Shown: positions 18,309 to 27,461 of the stretch, piece by piece | Position numbering within the stretch: the first letter of the stretch is position 1 | Layout of the letters: each line of letters opens with the position of its first letter | Position numbers and translations under genes: made by a program | Source of the DNA: Brevibacterium permense | GTDB lineage: Bacteria; Actinomycetota; Actinomycetes; Actinomycetales; Brevibacteriaceae | Length of the DNA: 64,000 nucleotides | Direction of reading: 5' to 3' | Assembly: GCF_025506275.1 (NCBI RefSeq) | Contig: NZ_QYCP01000087.1 | Coordinates: forward strand, 1-64,000 | Notes under the pieces: model-generated | Seen by the model: only the letters and a program-made list of their open reading frames with translations | The model's database searches: none | Told to the model about the DNA's origin: nothing

Positions 18309-19081
18309 AACTACCGCAGACCTTCGCCGACCGTGTGGCCGGCCTCCGCGACGGCGAGTACCTGGCCGGGATGTGGGTGTGCTCGGGTTCGCCCGTGGCC
18401 GCCGAGATCGCCGCCGCCTCTGGAATGCAGTGGGTGCTCATCGACGCCGAGCATTCCCCGATCGGACTCGAGACGACGACGAGTCTGCTGCGCGCAATGA
18501 ACGGCTATCCGGCGATCCCTGTCGTGCGGGTGCCGGTCAATGACACGGTGCTCATCAAGCAGTACCTCGACCTCGGCGCGCAGAATCTGCTCGTGCCGAT
18601 GGTCGATACGAAATCCGACGCCGAGGCGGCTGTGGCGGCCGTCCATTATCCGCCGAAGGGTGTGCGCGGGGTCGGTTCGGCCCTGGCCAGGGCCTCCCGG
18701 TGGAATGCCGTGGACGGGTACCTGGGTCGTGCCGAGGAATTCGTGTCCCTGACCGTGCAGATCGAATCGGCGACTGCGGTGGACAACGCCGCCGAGATCG
18801 CCGCGGTCGACGGAATCGACCAGATCTTCGTCGGGCCCTCCGACTTGGCTGCGTCGATGGGGCTGCTCGGACAGCAGACCCATCCGGAGGTCACCGATGC
18901 GGTGGCACGGACCTTCGAGGCGGTGAAGGCTGCAGGCAAACCCGTCGGTGTCAACGCGTTCGACCCTGAGCAGGCACGGAAGTACCTGGAAGCCGGAGCG
19001 TCCTTCGTCCTCGTCGGAGCCGATGTCGGCCTGATGATGAACGGCGCCCGCGCCTGGGCCGACACCTGGGTTCAGGACTGA
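18293..19081 (+). CDS. hpaI: 4-hydroxy-2-oxoheptane-1,7-dioate aldolase
   Basis: Class II pyruvate aldolase splitting HKHD into pyruvate and succinic semialdehyde, the last step of the pathway. The 262-aa HpcH/HpaI barrel has MQWVLIDAEHSPIG, VRVPVND, the metal glutamate in TVQIESATAVDN, and FVGPSDLAASMG. ATG 18293 lies within the end of hpaH and gives a family-length protein, although the frame is open further upstream. It ends 19 bp from the convergent gene. Confidence 0.93.
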   Translation: MPFRIELPQTFADRVAGLRDGEYLAGMWVCSGSPVAAEIAAASGMQWVLIDAEHSPIGLETTTSLLRAMNGYPAIPVVRVPVNDTVLIKQYLDLGAQNLLVPMVDTKSDAEAAVAAVHYPPKGVRGVGSALARASRWNAVDGYLGRAEEFVSLTVQIESATAVDNAAEIAAVDGIDQIFVGPSDLAASMGLLGQQTHPEVTDAVARTFEAVKAAGKPVGVNAFDPEQARKYLEAGASFVLVGADVGLMMNGARAWADTWVQD

Positions 19082-19100
19082 GGAGCCCGCCGAGGCGGTC

Positions 19101-19580
19101 CTACCCTTTCCGGTGAGCTCGCTCCCAGCGGTGCCGGGCATCGTCGTGGGCGGCGATGAGGAGTTCGTCGACCTGCTTCTCTGTGCGTGAGCCCGGACTC
19201 ACGACCGCTACCCACCCCTGCCTGCGATACAGCGGGCGGGGGTGGACTGCGTCTGTGACGGACTGCTGACCCGGGGTGTCCGCGTTCGCGTCGACGTCGG
19301 TGCCGGGCTCGCCGAAGAGTGCGGAGAACCGGGTACGCCCGATGTGGAGATTGAGCCTCCAGCGATCGGGAGCCGAGAGCTCGGAGGCCGTGTCGTCGGG
19401 GTAGTCCTTGGTGATGATGGTGGCGAACGGCTGAGTTTTCGCAGGCACTTCTCCGTCAGGAGCGAAATAGAAGAAGTGGTCTCCCCAGGTCAGCTCGGGG
19501 TACGGGCCGCCGGCCTCGGGAGCGATGTGGAGCAGTCCGTCGAGAGTGTGGAATCGGTCGATGATCTCGTGCATATTCAT
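19101..19580 (-). CDS. DUF6194-family protein
   Basis: A 159-aa cytoplasmic protein of unknown function. It looks like the DUF6194 family (TWGDHFFYFAPDG, FATIITKDYP, RWRLNLHIGRTRF, VHPRPLYRRQGWVAVVSP). It is divergent from the tandem-MerR regulator, and the shared intergenic palindrome ends 2 bp before its start. A second ATG at 19574 would leave more room for the site. Probably regulated by that regulator. Confidence 0.75.
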   Translation of the reverse strand: MNMHEIIDRFHTLDGLLHIAPEAGGPYPELTWGDHFFYFAPDGEVPAKTQPFATIITKDYPDDTASELSAPDRWRLNLHIGRTRFSALFGEPGTDVDANADTPGQQSVTDAVHPRPLYRRQGWVAVVSPGSRTEKQVDELLIAAHDDARHRWERAHRKG

Positions 19581-19582
19581 GG

Positions 19583-19600
19583 TTCAAGTGTGCACTTGAA
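19583..19600. promoter_or_regulatory. SoxR-like MerR-family operator
   Basis: TTCAAGTG and CACTTGAA arms separated by TG form an almost perfect palindrome in the roughly 25-bp gap between divergent start codons. It resembles the CTCAAGT-ACTTGAG type bound by SoxR-like MerR proteins. Confidence 0.7.
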
Positions 19601-19606
19601 GTGCTT

Positions 19607-20353
19607 ATGTCGGGTTTTTGTCGGGAGGTGATCACTCTGCGCACTGCGGACGTGGCTACCCTCAGCGGGTATTCGGCGCAGCAGATCCGTCAGCTCGAAT
19701 CCCGCGGTGTCATTCCCGCAGCCGCACGGGAGGACAATGGCTACCGGCGGTATTCAGACGTGCATGTCAGTGCGTTGTCCGTATACCGTGATCTTGCTTT
19801 CGCCTTCGGCCCTGTTGCGGCCCGATCGGTGATGACCGAACTTCCGCGGCTCGATCAACGTGAGGCGATCGCCCTTCTCACCGGCAAAGTGACTGAAGTG
19901 GACGAGCATCGACGTCAGGTCATTGCAGCACGCTCGATGCTGCTCTCGATCCGGTCAGAAGCTGAAACTGCCGGCGAGCATGCGGGCGAAACGACCGACG
20001 AATCGATGACGATCACCGAACTTGCTGAGTCGGTGGGCGTGCGTGCATCCACCTTGCGATACTGGGAATCAGAGGGACTGACTACCCCGCACCGGGTGGG
20101 CTCCGGAGCTCGAACCGCGCGTCTCTATCGGTTCGGAGCGATCAGAGATGCAAGGATCACTGCCGCGCTGCGGTCCGGAGGGTACGGCATTCACGAGATC
20201 CGCGAAGCTTTGGCAATGATGCGAGGGCTCGGTGATACGAGTTCGATGCTCGCCGCACTCGACGACAGACTGGACGATCTGGCACTGCGTGGGGCGGCGG
20301 TCTTGCGAGCCGGGGGTGTTCTCGCCGGGACGATCGGCGGAGAACACCCCTGA
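19607..20353 (+). CDS. Tandem MerR-type regulator (two HTH domains)
   Basis: About 248 aa with two MerR DNA-binding domains. One is at the N-terminus (RTADVATLSGYSAQQIRQLESRGVI cut short, then REDNGYRRYSDVHVSAL). The second begins near residue 135 (MTITELAESVGVRASTLRYW, then ARLYRFGAIRDARI). The HTH-plus-wing signature is complete in both. The linker at about 75-130 is short, and no cysteine cluster or obvious ligand domain is seen. The start is uncertain: ATG 19607 and GTG 19628 are both possible, and a GGGAGGTG at 19623-19630 lies inside. Divergent from the DUF6194 gene. Confidence 0.82.
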   Translation: MSGFCREVITLRTADVATLSGYSAQQIRQLESRGVIPAAAREDNGYRRYSDVHVSALSVYRDLAFAFGPVAARSVMTELPRLDQREAIALLTGKVTEVDEHRRQVIAARSMLLSIRSEAETAGEHAGETTDESMTITELAESVGVRASTLRYWESEGLTTPHRVGSGARTARLYRFGAIRDARITAALRSGGYGIHEIREALAMMRGLGDTSSMLAALDDRLDDLALRGAAVLRAGGVLAGTIGGEHP

Positions 20354-20362
20354 GCTCACTTC

Positions 20363-22324
20363 TCAGTCCTTCTCGCGGCGGCTGCCGGAGATCAGCAGGA
20401 TCGTTGAGCCGAGTCCGACTAGGACGATGCCCAGGCCGATGAGCATGCCGTTGCCTGTCGTGCCGGTGCGGGGCAGCTCACCGGATGGTGCCGGGGCCGC
20501 CGGAGTCTCGGGCGCCGCGGGAGTTTCCGCGACCGGTGCGGCCGGTGGGGTGTCCGGCTTCTCCGGGGCTTCGGGAGCCTCGGGCCGTTCCGGCTGTTCC
20601 GGGGGAGCCGGAGGCGTGCTTGGCTCCTCGGGCGGACGGTGGACGGTCTCGGCAGGAACGCCCCAGTCGCTCGTCCACGCCTTGTTGACGTCGCTGCCCT
20701 CGATCGTCGTCACATAGGTGACCCAGCCGACAGGCATATCGATCGGCTCCGTGTCGATTTCGACGCGGCCGTTCTCGTCGGCGTTGACGGTGAAGTCCTG
20801 TACGGACAGCTCGGTGCCGTCGGACTCCTTCGACTGCTCTGGTTTGGTCTCCATATGGTAAGCGGTGATGGTGAGAACGGCTTCGGAACCCGGCCGCAGA
20901 CCGGTCACCGCCACCTCGTCGTGGGTCGATGTCCCCTCGAGCACCGCCTCGGTGTCGGCGGTCGGAGTCCACGGGACGAATCCGGTCTCGCGGGGTTGGC
21001 CGTGGATTCCCCTCCATTCCTTCGTTGCCTTGTCTCCGGCGATCGTCTCGGTGAAGTACAGCCAACCGCGGAAGTCCTCAGGCACGGTGACCTCGTCGGA
21101 CGTGTGGGTGCCGTTGCCGACGTTCTTCGAGGTCACGGATCCGATTTCGCGGGCGTCATCGTTCTTGATGCCCTGCCTCGGTGCCGTCGCGGTGTGCCAC
21201 AGGGTGTGTTCGACGGTGACGGCGTGGTCGCCGATGAGGCCGGAGACGGTGAATTCGTCGGTGACTGTTTCACCCGGTGTCGGTGTCTGGTCGGAGATCT
21301 CGGTGGTCACCTTCGGCTGGGAACTCAGCTCCAGTGACGCCTTGTCCGTGACGGAATCGGGGGTGTCCGGGGTGATGACTCGCTGTACCCGCGTGCCGGA
21401 CGTCGGTTCGAAGACGCGCACGGTCTGCGGGGCGACCTTCGCCGAGGCGGTCACGGACAGAGTGCCGGGGGCGCTCGCCTGCAGTGTCGTGGCCACGGGT
21501 TCCTTCCCCGAGGTCACGGTCGTCGGGGCTTTGGTCGTGCCGGTGGTCTTGAGCGTGACGGGAACGTCGGGGATCTGTGCACCAGAGGCGCTGAGCAGGG
21601 AGACCGTCAGCGTCGCCTCATCGGTGGGAGTGCCGAGGACCTTGCCTTTGCCGGGGCCATCCTTGCCGGCGCTGTCCTTGCTGCCGGCAGGCGAGTCGGA
21701 GGCCCGGGAGTCAGGAGAAGAGGCGGACTCCGGGGCGTCATACGGTTCGAGCACGGGCATGCGCATGACCGGCTCGAGGCTGATGTCGAGGGTGTAGGGG
21801 CCCGCCAGTTTCTTCGCCTCGGCGAGGATCGTCGAGTGCTTCTTCGCGGCCGCCGCGAACTTCTTACCGAGTTCGGCCGGCTTCTGTGGCGGCACCGTGT
21901 GATCGTGGGGGAGTGCCTTGTCGAGGCGGGCCATCGCGCTCAACGCGGCCTGCACATCCTTCGACGCGGATCCGGCATATTCGTGCAGTGCCCACGCTGT
22001 GCGAGCTGAGGTGACCGTGTCGGCCTTCGCGTCCTTGAAGTACTTCGGCAGCGGAGACTTCTTGCCCGCATCGATGCAGTAAGCGGAGGTGTCGGGGAAG
22101 GTCCGGTAGGAGCCGTACCAGGTCTTGCCCTGTTTCGCATGGTGCCAGATGCCCGGTCCGTATGCGCTGGGTGCGGAGTGCACCGGAACTTCGCCGAGGC
22201 CGACCGGCGGTCCCGCGGCCATGGCCGGTCCCAGCCCGATGAGCGAAGCGATTGTGAGGACGGTGAGGAGCAGCGCGGTGCGCAGCGATGCGAATCTGAG
22301 AGTAATCATGGACCGATTCGACAC
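20363..22324 (-). CDS. LPXTG cell-wall-anchored surface protein with thioester-type domain
   Basis: A 653-aa exported protein. It has a signal peptide (hydrophobic to about residue 37, cut near PAMAAGP). An N-terminal domain follows with YCIDAGKKSPLPK and KDVQAALSAM, a Cys/Gln pair arranged as in thioester adhesion domains of Gram-positive surface proteins. Then come repeated beta-sandwich-like modules, a Pro/Glu-rich stretch, and a sortase signal LPRTG at 617-621 before a membrane helix and a basic tail. No sortase gene is in the window. Expected role is attachment at the cell surface; the thioester is inferred. Confidence 0.85.
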   Translation of the reverse strand: MSNRSMITLRFASLRTALLLTVLTIASLIGLGPAMAAGPPVGLGEVPVHSAPSAYGPGIWHHAKQGKTWYGSYRTFPDTSAYCIDAGKKSPLPKYFKDAKADTVTSARTAWALHEYAGSASKDVQAALSAMARLDKALPHDHTVPPQKPAELGKKFAAAAKKHSTILAEAKKLAGPYTLDISLEPVMRMPVLEPYDAPESASSPDSRASDSPAGSKDSAGKDGPGKGKVLGTPTDEATLTVSLLSASGAQIPDVPVTLKTTGTTKAPTTVTSGKEPVATTLQASAPGTLSVTASAKVAPQTVRVFEPTSGTRVQRVITPDTPDSVTDKASLELSSQPKVTTEISDQTPTPGETVTDEFTVSGLIGDHAVTVEHTLWHTATAPRQGIKNDDAREIGSVTSKNVGNGTHTSDEVTVPEDFRGWLYFTETIAGDKATKEWRGIHGQPRETGFVPWTPTADTEAVLEGTSTHDEVAVTGLRPGSEAVLTITAYHMETKPEQSKESDGTELSVQDFTVNADENGRVEIDTEPIDMPVGWVTYVTTIEGSDVNKAWTSDWGVPAETVHRPPEEPSTPPAPPEQPERPEAPEAPEKPDTPPAAPVAETPAAPETPAAPAPSGELPRTGTTGNGMLIGLGIVLVGLGSTILLISGSRREKD

Positions 22325-22733
22325 GGGGAGCCTCTTGTCGCACTAGGGGAGGTTCGAGGGGCTGTGGATACTGCTTTGAGCATCCACAGGATGTGACGTG
22401 CGAGTGGGCGAGGTGCTGGTCGGTGGAGGGAGGGGAGTGGCCCCGGGAAAGAACGACAGCATCGGGCGCGTGTGGCGGGTGATGCCGACCGTCGGACGAC
22501 GATCGTGGGTGCAGGGGCGGTCTGACGGTCGTCTGGTTCCTCCGCCGACATCGAGTCGACGAAACTGCGCCCGTCCACAGTCGAAAATGGTTGAGTGGGG
22601 CGTGGGAGGTCGTTCGAAGAACGTGACAGTCGGCTGAAGTGTTGCTGGACGGATACACGACGAGGCCGTCGACGGTGGGCTTCGACTCTAGACTGAGGTG
22701 AGCGGATTTTCCCCCATTGCAGAAGGACAGACT
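22325..22733. other. 409-bp intergenic region between surface protein and PrsW gene
   Basis: The gap between divergent genes has no convincing ORF. I see a hairpin CTGTGGAT/ATCCACAG (22362-22369 and 22382-22389), a palindrome CGTTC-GAA-GAACG (22611-22623), a -10-like TAGACT (22689-22694) for the plus-strand gene and AGAAGGA ahead of ATG 22734. Confidence 0.5.
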
Positions 22734-24419
22734 ATGTCGGCACAGAACGGTCCCGGTTCCCAGAGACCGCAGCCGCCCCAAGTGCAGGGCCCACCGAACC
22801 CGAACCTTCCCCCTGCGCAGGGACAGATGCCGCAGCAACCGGGCCAGGCCGCTCCGCAGCAGCCGCGTAGTCCGCAGCAGGGTCAGCCGCAGAGTCATGA
22901 TCGGTTCCGGCCGCGACCACAGGGGTCGCAGCAGGCACAAGTCCCACAGCAGGCGCCCGGTCGATCCATGCCGCCGCAGAACCAGCCGCCTATGCAGGGA
23001 CAGCCGATGCCGCATCAGGGACAGCCGATGCCGGGTCCAGGACGACCCATGCAGCCTCAGATGCAGCCGGTTCCCGGGCAACCGGTGATGTATGCGTCCC
23101 CGCCTGCGCATGCTCGCGTCTATGCTCAGCCGCGGTTTGCCCCGACGGTGACGCAGGAGATGCGGATCCGCGCAGGAATGCAGGCGCCCCAACAGGTCGT
23201 CACCGACACTCCCTGGACCGGTGCCGTGCGGAAGGCACAACCGGAGGCCGCACCTGATTCGACGGGTAACATCGTTCGCCTGGTCGCCGCGATCCTCGTA
23301 CTCGTCGGGCTTGTCATCGGACTGGCACTACTTGCCCTGCTCGGCGGACTGAGCTTCGGCGTCCGCCTCTTCGGTCTCATCGGACTCGCGGCGATTCCTC
23401 TTCTCGGCATCATCGCCTATGTACTGTGGCTCGATCGATGGAGGCCCCAGCCGAAGCTGCTCTTGGGCATCTGCCTGCTCTGGGGTGCCGTCGCCTCGGT
23501 CATCCTCACCCTCGGCTTCTCACTCGTCGGCGAGGTCGCGCTCTATATGATCGGCATCAATGGTGTGCCCGACGTCATCGGTGCGGTGGTTCAAGCTCCG
23601 ATCCTCGAGGAATCGACGAAGACCGTCCTCCTTCTCGTCATCGTCCTCGCCGCCCGGCGCCACTTCGAAGGGCCCCTCGACGGACTCGTCTACGGTTCAC
23701 TCATCGGTGCGGGCTTCGCCTTCACAGAGAACATCCTCTACCTCGGCCAGTCGTGGAACGACGGTGAACTTCCGGGACTGGCAGTGACATTCGCCATGCG
23801 CTGCCTCGGATCGCCGCTGCTACACACGGCGTTCTCAACCTGCGCTGGCGTGTCGATCGGCCTTGCCGCCCGCAAATGGCCGTGGTGGTCACTCATCCTC
23901 ATGTGGCTGCCCGGACTTGCACTCGGCATGGTCCTGCACGGCTTCTGGAACGCCTCGATGACGTTCCTCGGTGTTCTCGGCCAAGCAACCCGCGACGTGA
24001 TGGGCGGAATGCTTCCGCAGATCATCGGCCTCATCGTCCTCAGCGCCATCCTCTCCGCGGCCTGGGTCACTCTCGGGATCATCCTGCGCCGCAGCGAACG
24101 CATGCACACTCAGAACATGCTCGGCGACTATGCGAACTCCGGTTGGCTCACTCATGCCGAGGTCGACATGCTCGGAACCTGGAAGGGCCGGAAGAACGGA
24201 CGCGACTGGGCGAAGTCGTTCCCGGGCGGCAAGGAGGAGATGAAGACCATGATCCGCACCTCCGGCAAGCTGTCGACGACGCGGATGCGCGTACTCGCAG
24301 GAATCGGCGGCGAACAGGAACGCAAGATCGAACGGGCCGAACTCCAACAGTTCGCCGACGCTCGTGAACGTCTGCTCGCGGCCTCCAAACAGGCCGCCTC
24401 CCAACAGACAGTGCGGTAA
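22734..24419 (+). CDS. PrsW-family intramembrane metalloprotease
   Basis: A membrane protease of the PrsW/CAAX-like group, 561 aa. Residues 1-165 are low complexity, rich in Gln, Pro and Met (probably cytosolic). About eight membrane helices follow. The family motifs are all there: the glutamate pair in PILEESTK (about 291-296), FAFTENILYLG (about 330), LLHTAFSTCAG (about 362) and VLHGFWNASM (about 402). The start is ATG 22734 behind AGAAGGA; the longer frame lacks a ribosome site. The MarP-like gene starts 9 bp downstream, so the two proteases are probably co-transcribed. B. subtilis PrsW cleaves an anti-sigma factor; no such gene is next to it here. Confidence 0.9.
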   Translation: MSAQNGPGSQRPQPPQVQGPPNPNLPPAQGQMPQQPGQAAPQQPRSPQQGQPQSHDRFRPRPQGSQQAQVPQQAPGRSMPPQNQPPMQGQPMPHQGQPMPGPGRPMQPQMQPVPGQPVMYASPPAHARVYAQPRFAPTVTQEMRIRAGMQAPQQVVTDTPWTGAVRKAQPEAAPDSTGNIVRLVAAILVLVGLVIGLALLALLGGLSFGVRLFGLIGLAAIPLLGIIAYVLWLDRWRPQPKLLLGICLLWGAVASVILTLGFSLVGEVALYMIGINGVPDVIGAVVQAPILEESTKTVLLLVIVLAARRHFEGPLDGLVYGSLIGAGFAFTENILYLGQSWNDGELPGLAVTFAMRCLGSPLLHTAFSTCAGVSIGLAARKWPWWSLILMWLPGLALGMVLHGFWNASMTFLGVLGQATRDVMGGMLPQIIGLIVLSAILSAAWVTLGIILRRSERMHTQNMLGDYANSGWLTHAEVDMLGTWKGRKNGRDWAKSFPGGKEEMKTMIRTSGKLSTTRMRVLAGIGGEQERKIERAELQQFADARERLLAASKQAASQQTVR

Positions 24420-24428
24420 GTTCCAGCG

Positions 24429-25619
24429 GTGACGATCTTCGACATTCTCCTCATCGTCCTCGGCATCGGGGCGCTCTTCGCCGGGTTCCGCCAGGGCATC
24501 ATCACCGCCCTCGGAACCGCGGCGGGCTTCATCGTCGGCTGGATCCTCGGCCGATTGCTCTCCCCGCTCGTCGAATCGCTGAGCGCCGGCACCGACGTCA
24601 TGGACAACCCGGGCGTGCTCATGCTGCTGGCCTCGATGCCGTTGGTCCTCGGCGTCCTCTTCGCCTTCGCCGGCAGCGGGATCGGGGCGTGGATCAAGAA
24701 CACGATGGACTCCGACCTCGGCCAGGGCATCGACGCCGTCGGCGGCACCGTCACCGCCGGAATCGTCTATGTCCTCGTCATCTGGCTCGCCGCAGGATTC
24801 ATCCGCACCACCCCGCTCGTCGAACCCAACCGCTGGGTCGCCGACTCCTCCGTCATCGCCGCGATCGACCGAACCATTCCCTACTCCTCCCAGAATGCGG
24901 CGGGCGGACTGGCGAAGGGACTGAGCGCCTCCGGGTTCCCTCAGGTGTTCTCCGGGCAGCCCGAACAGATCAGCGGGGTCGGAGAACCCGACGAAGGCAT
25001 GGTCGATGTCGGACGCAGCGTCGAGGACTCGGTCGTCAAGATCACGACGACGGCCACCAGCTGCGCCACCGGTTCGGAAGGCTCCGGCTTCGTCTACGAG
25101 GACGGACTCGTCGCCACCAACGCCCACGTCGTGGCCGGCTCCACGGAACTGGCCGTACAGGTCGGGGGCAAGGGCAGGCCCTACCGCGCCGAAGTGGTCG
25201 AATTCGACGCCGAAGCCGATGTGGCCGTGCTCCGGGTCCAGGGTCTCGAGGCTCCCGCCCTCGACTTCGGCAACGGACTCGGACCGGGCGATGACTCCGT
25301 TGTCGTCGGATTCCCCGCGAACGGGCCCTATACGATCTCACCGACTCGAGTGCGGGAGAAGATCAACGCCCGCGGACTCGACATCTACGATTCGCAGTCG
25401 GTCGTCCGCGAAGTCTATGCACTGCGCGGAATCGTGAGGGAAGGCAATTCTGGCGGTCCGCTCATCGACGCCGACGGAAACGTCGTCGGCATGGTCTTCG
25501 CCCGCTCCGCCACCGATGACGAAACCGGCTACGCCCTCACCCGAGCCGAGATCGCCGACGAACTCGACGCCGGTGCCGCCGAGCGCACACCGCAGCCGAC
25601 AGGCCAGTGCACGAACTGA
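24429..25619 (+). CDS. MarP-like membrane-anchored serine protease
   Basis: The 396-aa protein has a CvpA-type four-helix N-terminus (about 1-125) and a chymotrypsin-like domain in the periplasm-equivalent space. The triad is H233 (TNAHVV), D264 (EADVAVL) and S341 (GNSGGPL), almost the same numbering as M. tuberculosis MarP (H235, D264, S343). C212 and C394 match the MarP disulfide pair C214/C395. MarP is needed for acid and oxidative stress resistance. The GTG start lies 9 bp after the PrsW gene. Confidence 0.93.
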   Translation: MTIFDILLIVLGIGALFAGFRQGIITALGTAAGFIVGWILGRLLSPLVESLSAGTDVMDNPGVLMLLASMPLVLGVLFAFAGSGIGAWIKNTMDSDLGQGIDAVGGTVTAGIVYVLVIWLAAGFIRTTPLVEPNRWVADSSVIAAIDRTIPYSSQNAAGGLAKGLSASGFPQVFSGQPEQISGVGEPDEGMVDVGRSVEDSVVKITTTATSCATGSEGSGFVYEDGLVATNAHVVAGSTELAVQVGGKGRPYRAEVVEFDAEADVAVLRVQGLEAPALDFGNGLGPGDDSVVVGFPANGPYTISPTRVREKINARGLDIYDSQSVVREVYALRGIVREGNSGGPLIDADGNVVGMVFARSATDDETGYALTRAEIADELDAGAAERTPQPTGQCTN

Positions 25620-25625
25620 GTCCGA

Positions 25626-26567
25626 CTACTTGAGGTCGAGTCCGGCGAGGACGGCGCGGTGGTCGCTCGATCCGCGTTCGAGAACCTCGTCGGAGGTTGC
25701 GTCGAAACCGCGGTAGAGGACATGGTCGAGCCGGGTGACGGGGAACTGGGAGGGCCAGGTGAAGCCGAAGCCGCCTCGGGCCTCTTCCCGGGTATCCTGC
25801 AGCGGCGGCACCAAGGTCTCCATATTGTTGTCCGTCGTCGCCGTGTTGAAGTCGCCGGCGACGACGACATGTTCGGCACCATCGGTCTCCACCGTCGTGG
25901 CAAGGCGGCGCAGAGCGGCATTGCGCATAGATTCGTGGCCCGGTCGCACCGAAGGCATATGCACGGCATAGAAGCGGATGTCACCGTGATCGGTCGAGAT
26001 CGTGGTCGCGAACGCGCGCGGCCACTGCAGGCCGAGGTCGACCTCCTCGGGCTCCGACATCGGCCACTTCGACCATACGCCGATGGTGTCGACGACCTGC
26101 GAATGCTCGAACGAGGAGTCGAGCTCCTTGTGGATGATCTTGCCGGACAGGGATTCGAGTTCCTGGATCGTGACGATGTCCGGATCACGGTCGACGATGT
26201 TCTGCGCGGCAGCCGTGGGCTGCGGCATCCTCGCCCCCACATTGTGGGTGGCCACAGTCAGGTCCGGATCACCGGAATCCTCATTCGGCAGCAGTGCGGG
26301 GCCGAACATCCCCGTCCACACCAGAGCGGGCACGAGGAATCCGATGGCCGAGAGCCACGAGAAGCGGATGAGGAATATGAGCAGCACGAGCGCGAGGAAG
26401 ATTCCCGTCCACGGCAGCACCGATTCGAGGATGAGCGCGATGCCCATCCGCGTCGGCAGCAGATCGTGGAGAAGCAGGAATGCCGCATAGAGGATCCCGA
26501 AGATCAATGCGGTGATGCCCTTCGCGGGGCTGTGCCTTCTGCGCGGTGAGGAATATGCCTGGTTCAT
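25626..26567 (-). CDS. Membrane-anchored endonuclease/exonuclease/phosphatase-family protein
   Basis: A 313-aa protein with three N-terminal membrane helices (about 17-95) followed by an outward EEP catalytic domain: THNVGARMP, the metal glutamate in TIQELESL, VHMPSV, VVAGDFNTATTDN, and SSDHRAVLAGL at the end. Possible substrates are nucleic acids or phospholipids; the family does not decide. It is convergent with the MarP-like gene, 6 bp away. Confidence 0.85.
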   Translation of the reverse strand: MNQAYSSPRRRHSPAKGITALIFGILYAAFLLLHDLLPTRMGIALILESVLPWTGIFLALVLLIFLIRFSWLSAIGFLVPALVWTGMFGPALLPNEDSGDPDLTVATHNVGARMPQPTAAAQNIVDRDPDIVTIQELESLSGKIIHKELDSSFEHSQVVDTIGVWSKWPMSEPEEVDLGLQWPRAFATTISTDHGDIRFYAVHMPSVRPGHESMRNAALRRLATTVETDGAEHVVVAGDFNTATTDNNMETLVPPLQDTREEARGGFGFTWPSQFPVTRLDHVLYRGFDATSDEVLERGSSDHRAVLAGLDLK

Positions 26568-26642
26568 CGATCAACGATCTTAACCGGGAAGTCTGGCCCC
26601 ACGCTGGAAGCGACTTGCGACGCGGCTCACAGCCGCACGACG

Positions 26643-27461
26643 TCAGCGACGCGCAGTCGCGCTCCACACCGTCACATCGGGGTGGGTGTCGTAGCGATAC
26701 CCCGAACCCCTCATCGTGCGCACCACGGAGGCATATTCGCCGAGGCGGCGCCGCAGTCGGCGGATGTGGACGTCCACGGTGCGTTCGTCGGGTACCTCAC
26801 TGCCGGACCATACCGCGGTGATGAGGTCCTCACGGGGCAGGGTCTCATCGGCATGGGAGACGAGGGTGGCGAGCAGGTCGAATTCCTTCGTGGTGACATC
26901 GACGAGGTCGCCGTCTATGCGGACCTCGCGGCGGGGGATGTCGATGCGCAGACGTTCGCCGGTGGCCTGGGTGTAGGCGTCGCCGGCCCGTCCGCCGAAA
27001 CCGCGGGGCGCGGGAGCCGCCGGAGCGGCCTCCTCGCGCAGGGCCGGCGGGTGGATGCGGTTGGGAATGCGCGAACGCACGGGGCCGTGCGTCGCCGCCG
27101 GTGCACCGGTCGCGGCGGGGGAGCCGTTGGCCACGGCTCGCACGGCGTCGATATCGCTGCCGCGGCCCTCCGGTGCCAAGGCGATGACGGCCTGGGTCTC
27201 GGCCTGGCTGGCGAGTTCCTTGGCGTAGGCCTGCAGCTCAGCGGCGATCGCGGAGAGGTTCGTGCCGTCGGCGGCGGCCTTGGTCTCATCGAGTCCGATG
27301 TAGACGATGATTCCGCGGGCGGCCTTCGGCGAGGGGACGACTCCGGCGGGCCCGTAGGTGTGCGGTGGGTTCTGCGGGTCGACTGCGCTCAACCTGGCTC
27401 CTGCACGTCGAGTGGCCACTGCACTGCGGGGGTGGACGTAGGCGGGTTCTGGATTCGGCAT
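26643..27461 (-). CDS. OmpR/PhoB-type winged-helix regulator without a receiver domain
   Basis: The 272-aa protein ends in a PhoB-type winged helix (about 165-260: VDVTTKEFDLLATLVSH, PREDLITAVW, RTVDVHIRRLRRRLGEYA, RTMRGSGYRYD). The N-terminal half has no phospho-receiver signature; it contains GIIVYIGLDETKAAADGT and a Pro/Ala-rich linker. The start is ATG 27461 (MPNPEPAYVHP); upstream codons look non-coding. Target genes are unknown. Confidence 0.8.
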   Translation of the reverse strand: MPNPEPAYVHPRSAVATRRAGARLSAVDPQNPPHTYGPAGVVPSPKAARGIIVYIGLDETKAAADGTNLSAIAAELQAYAKELASQAETQAVIALAPEGRGSDIDAVRAVANGSPAATGAPAATHGPVRSRIPNRIHPPALREEAAPAAPAPRGFGGRAGDAYTQATGERLRIDIPRREVRIDGDLVDVTTKEFDLLATLVSHADETLPREDLITAVWSGSEVPDERTVDVHIRRLRRRLGEYASVVRTMRGSGYRYDTHPDVTVWSATARR

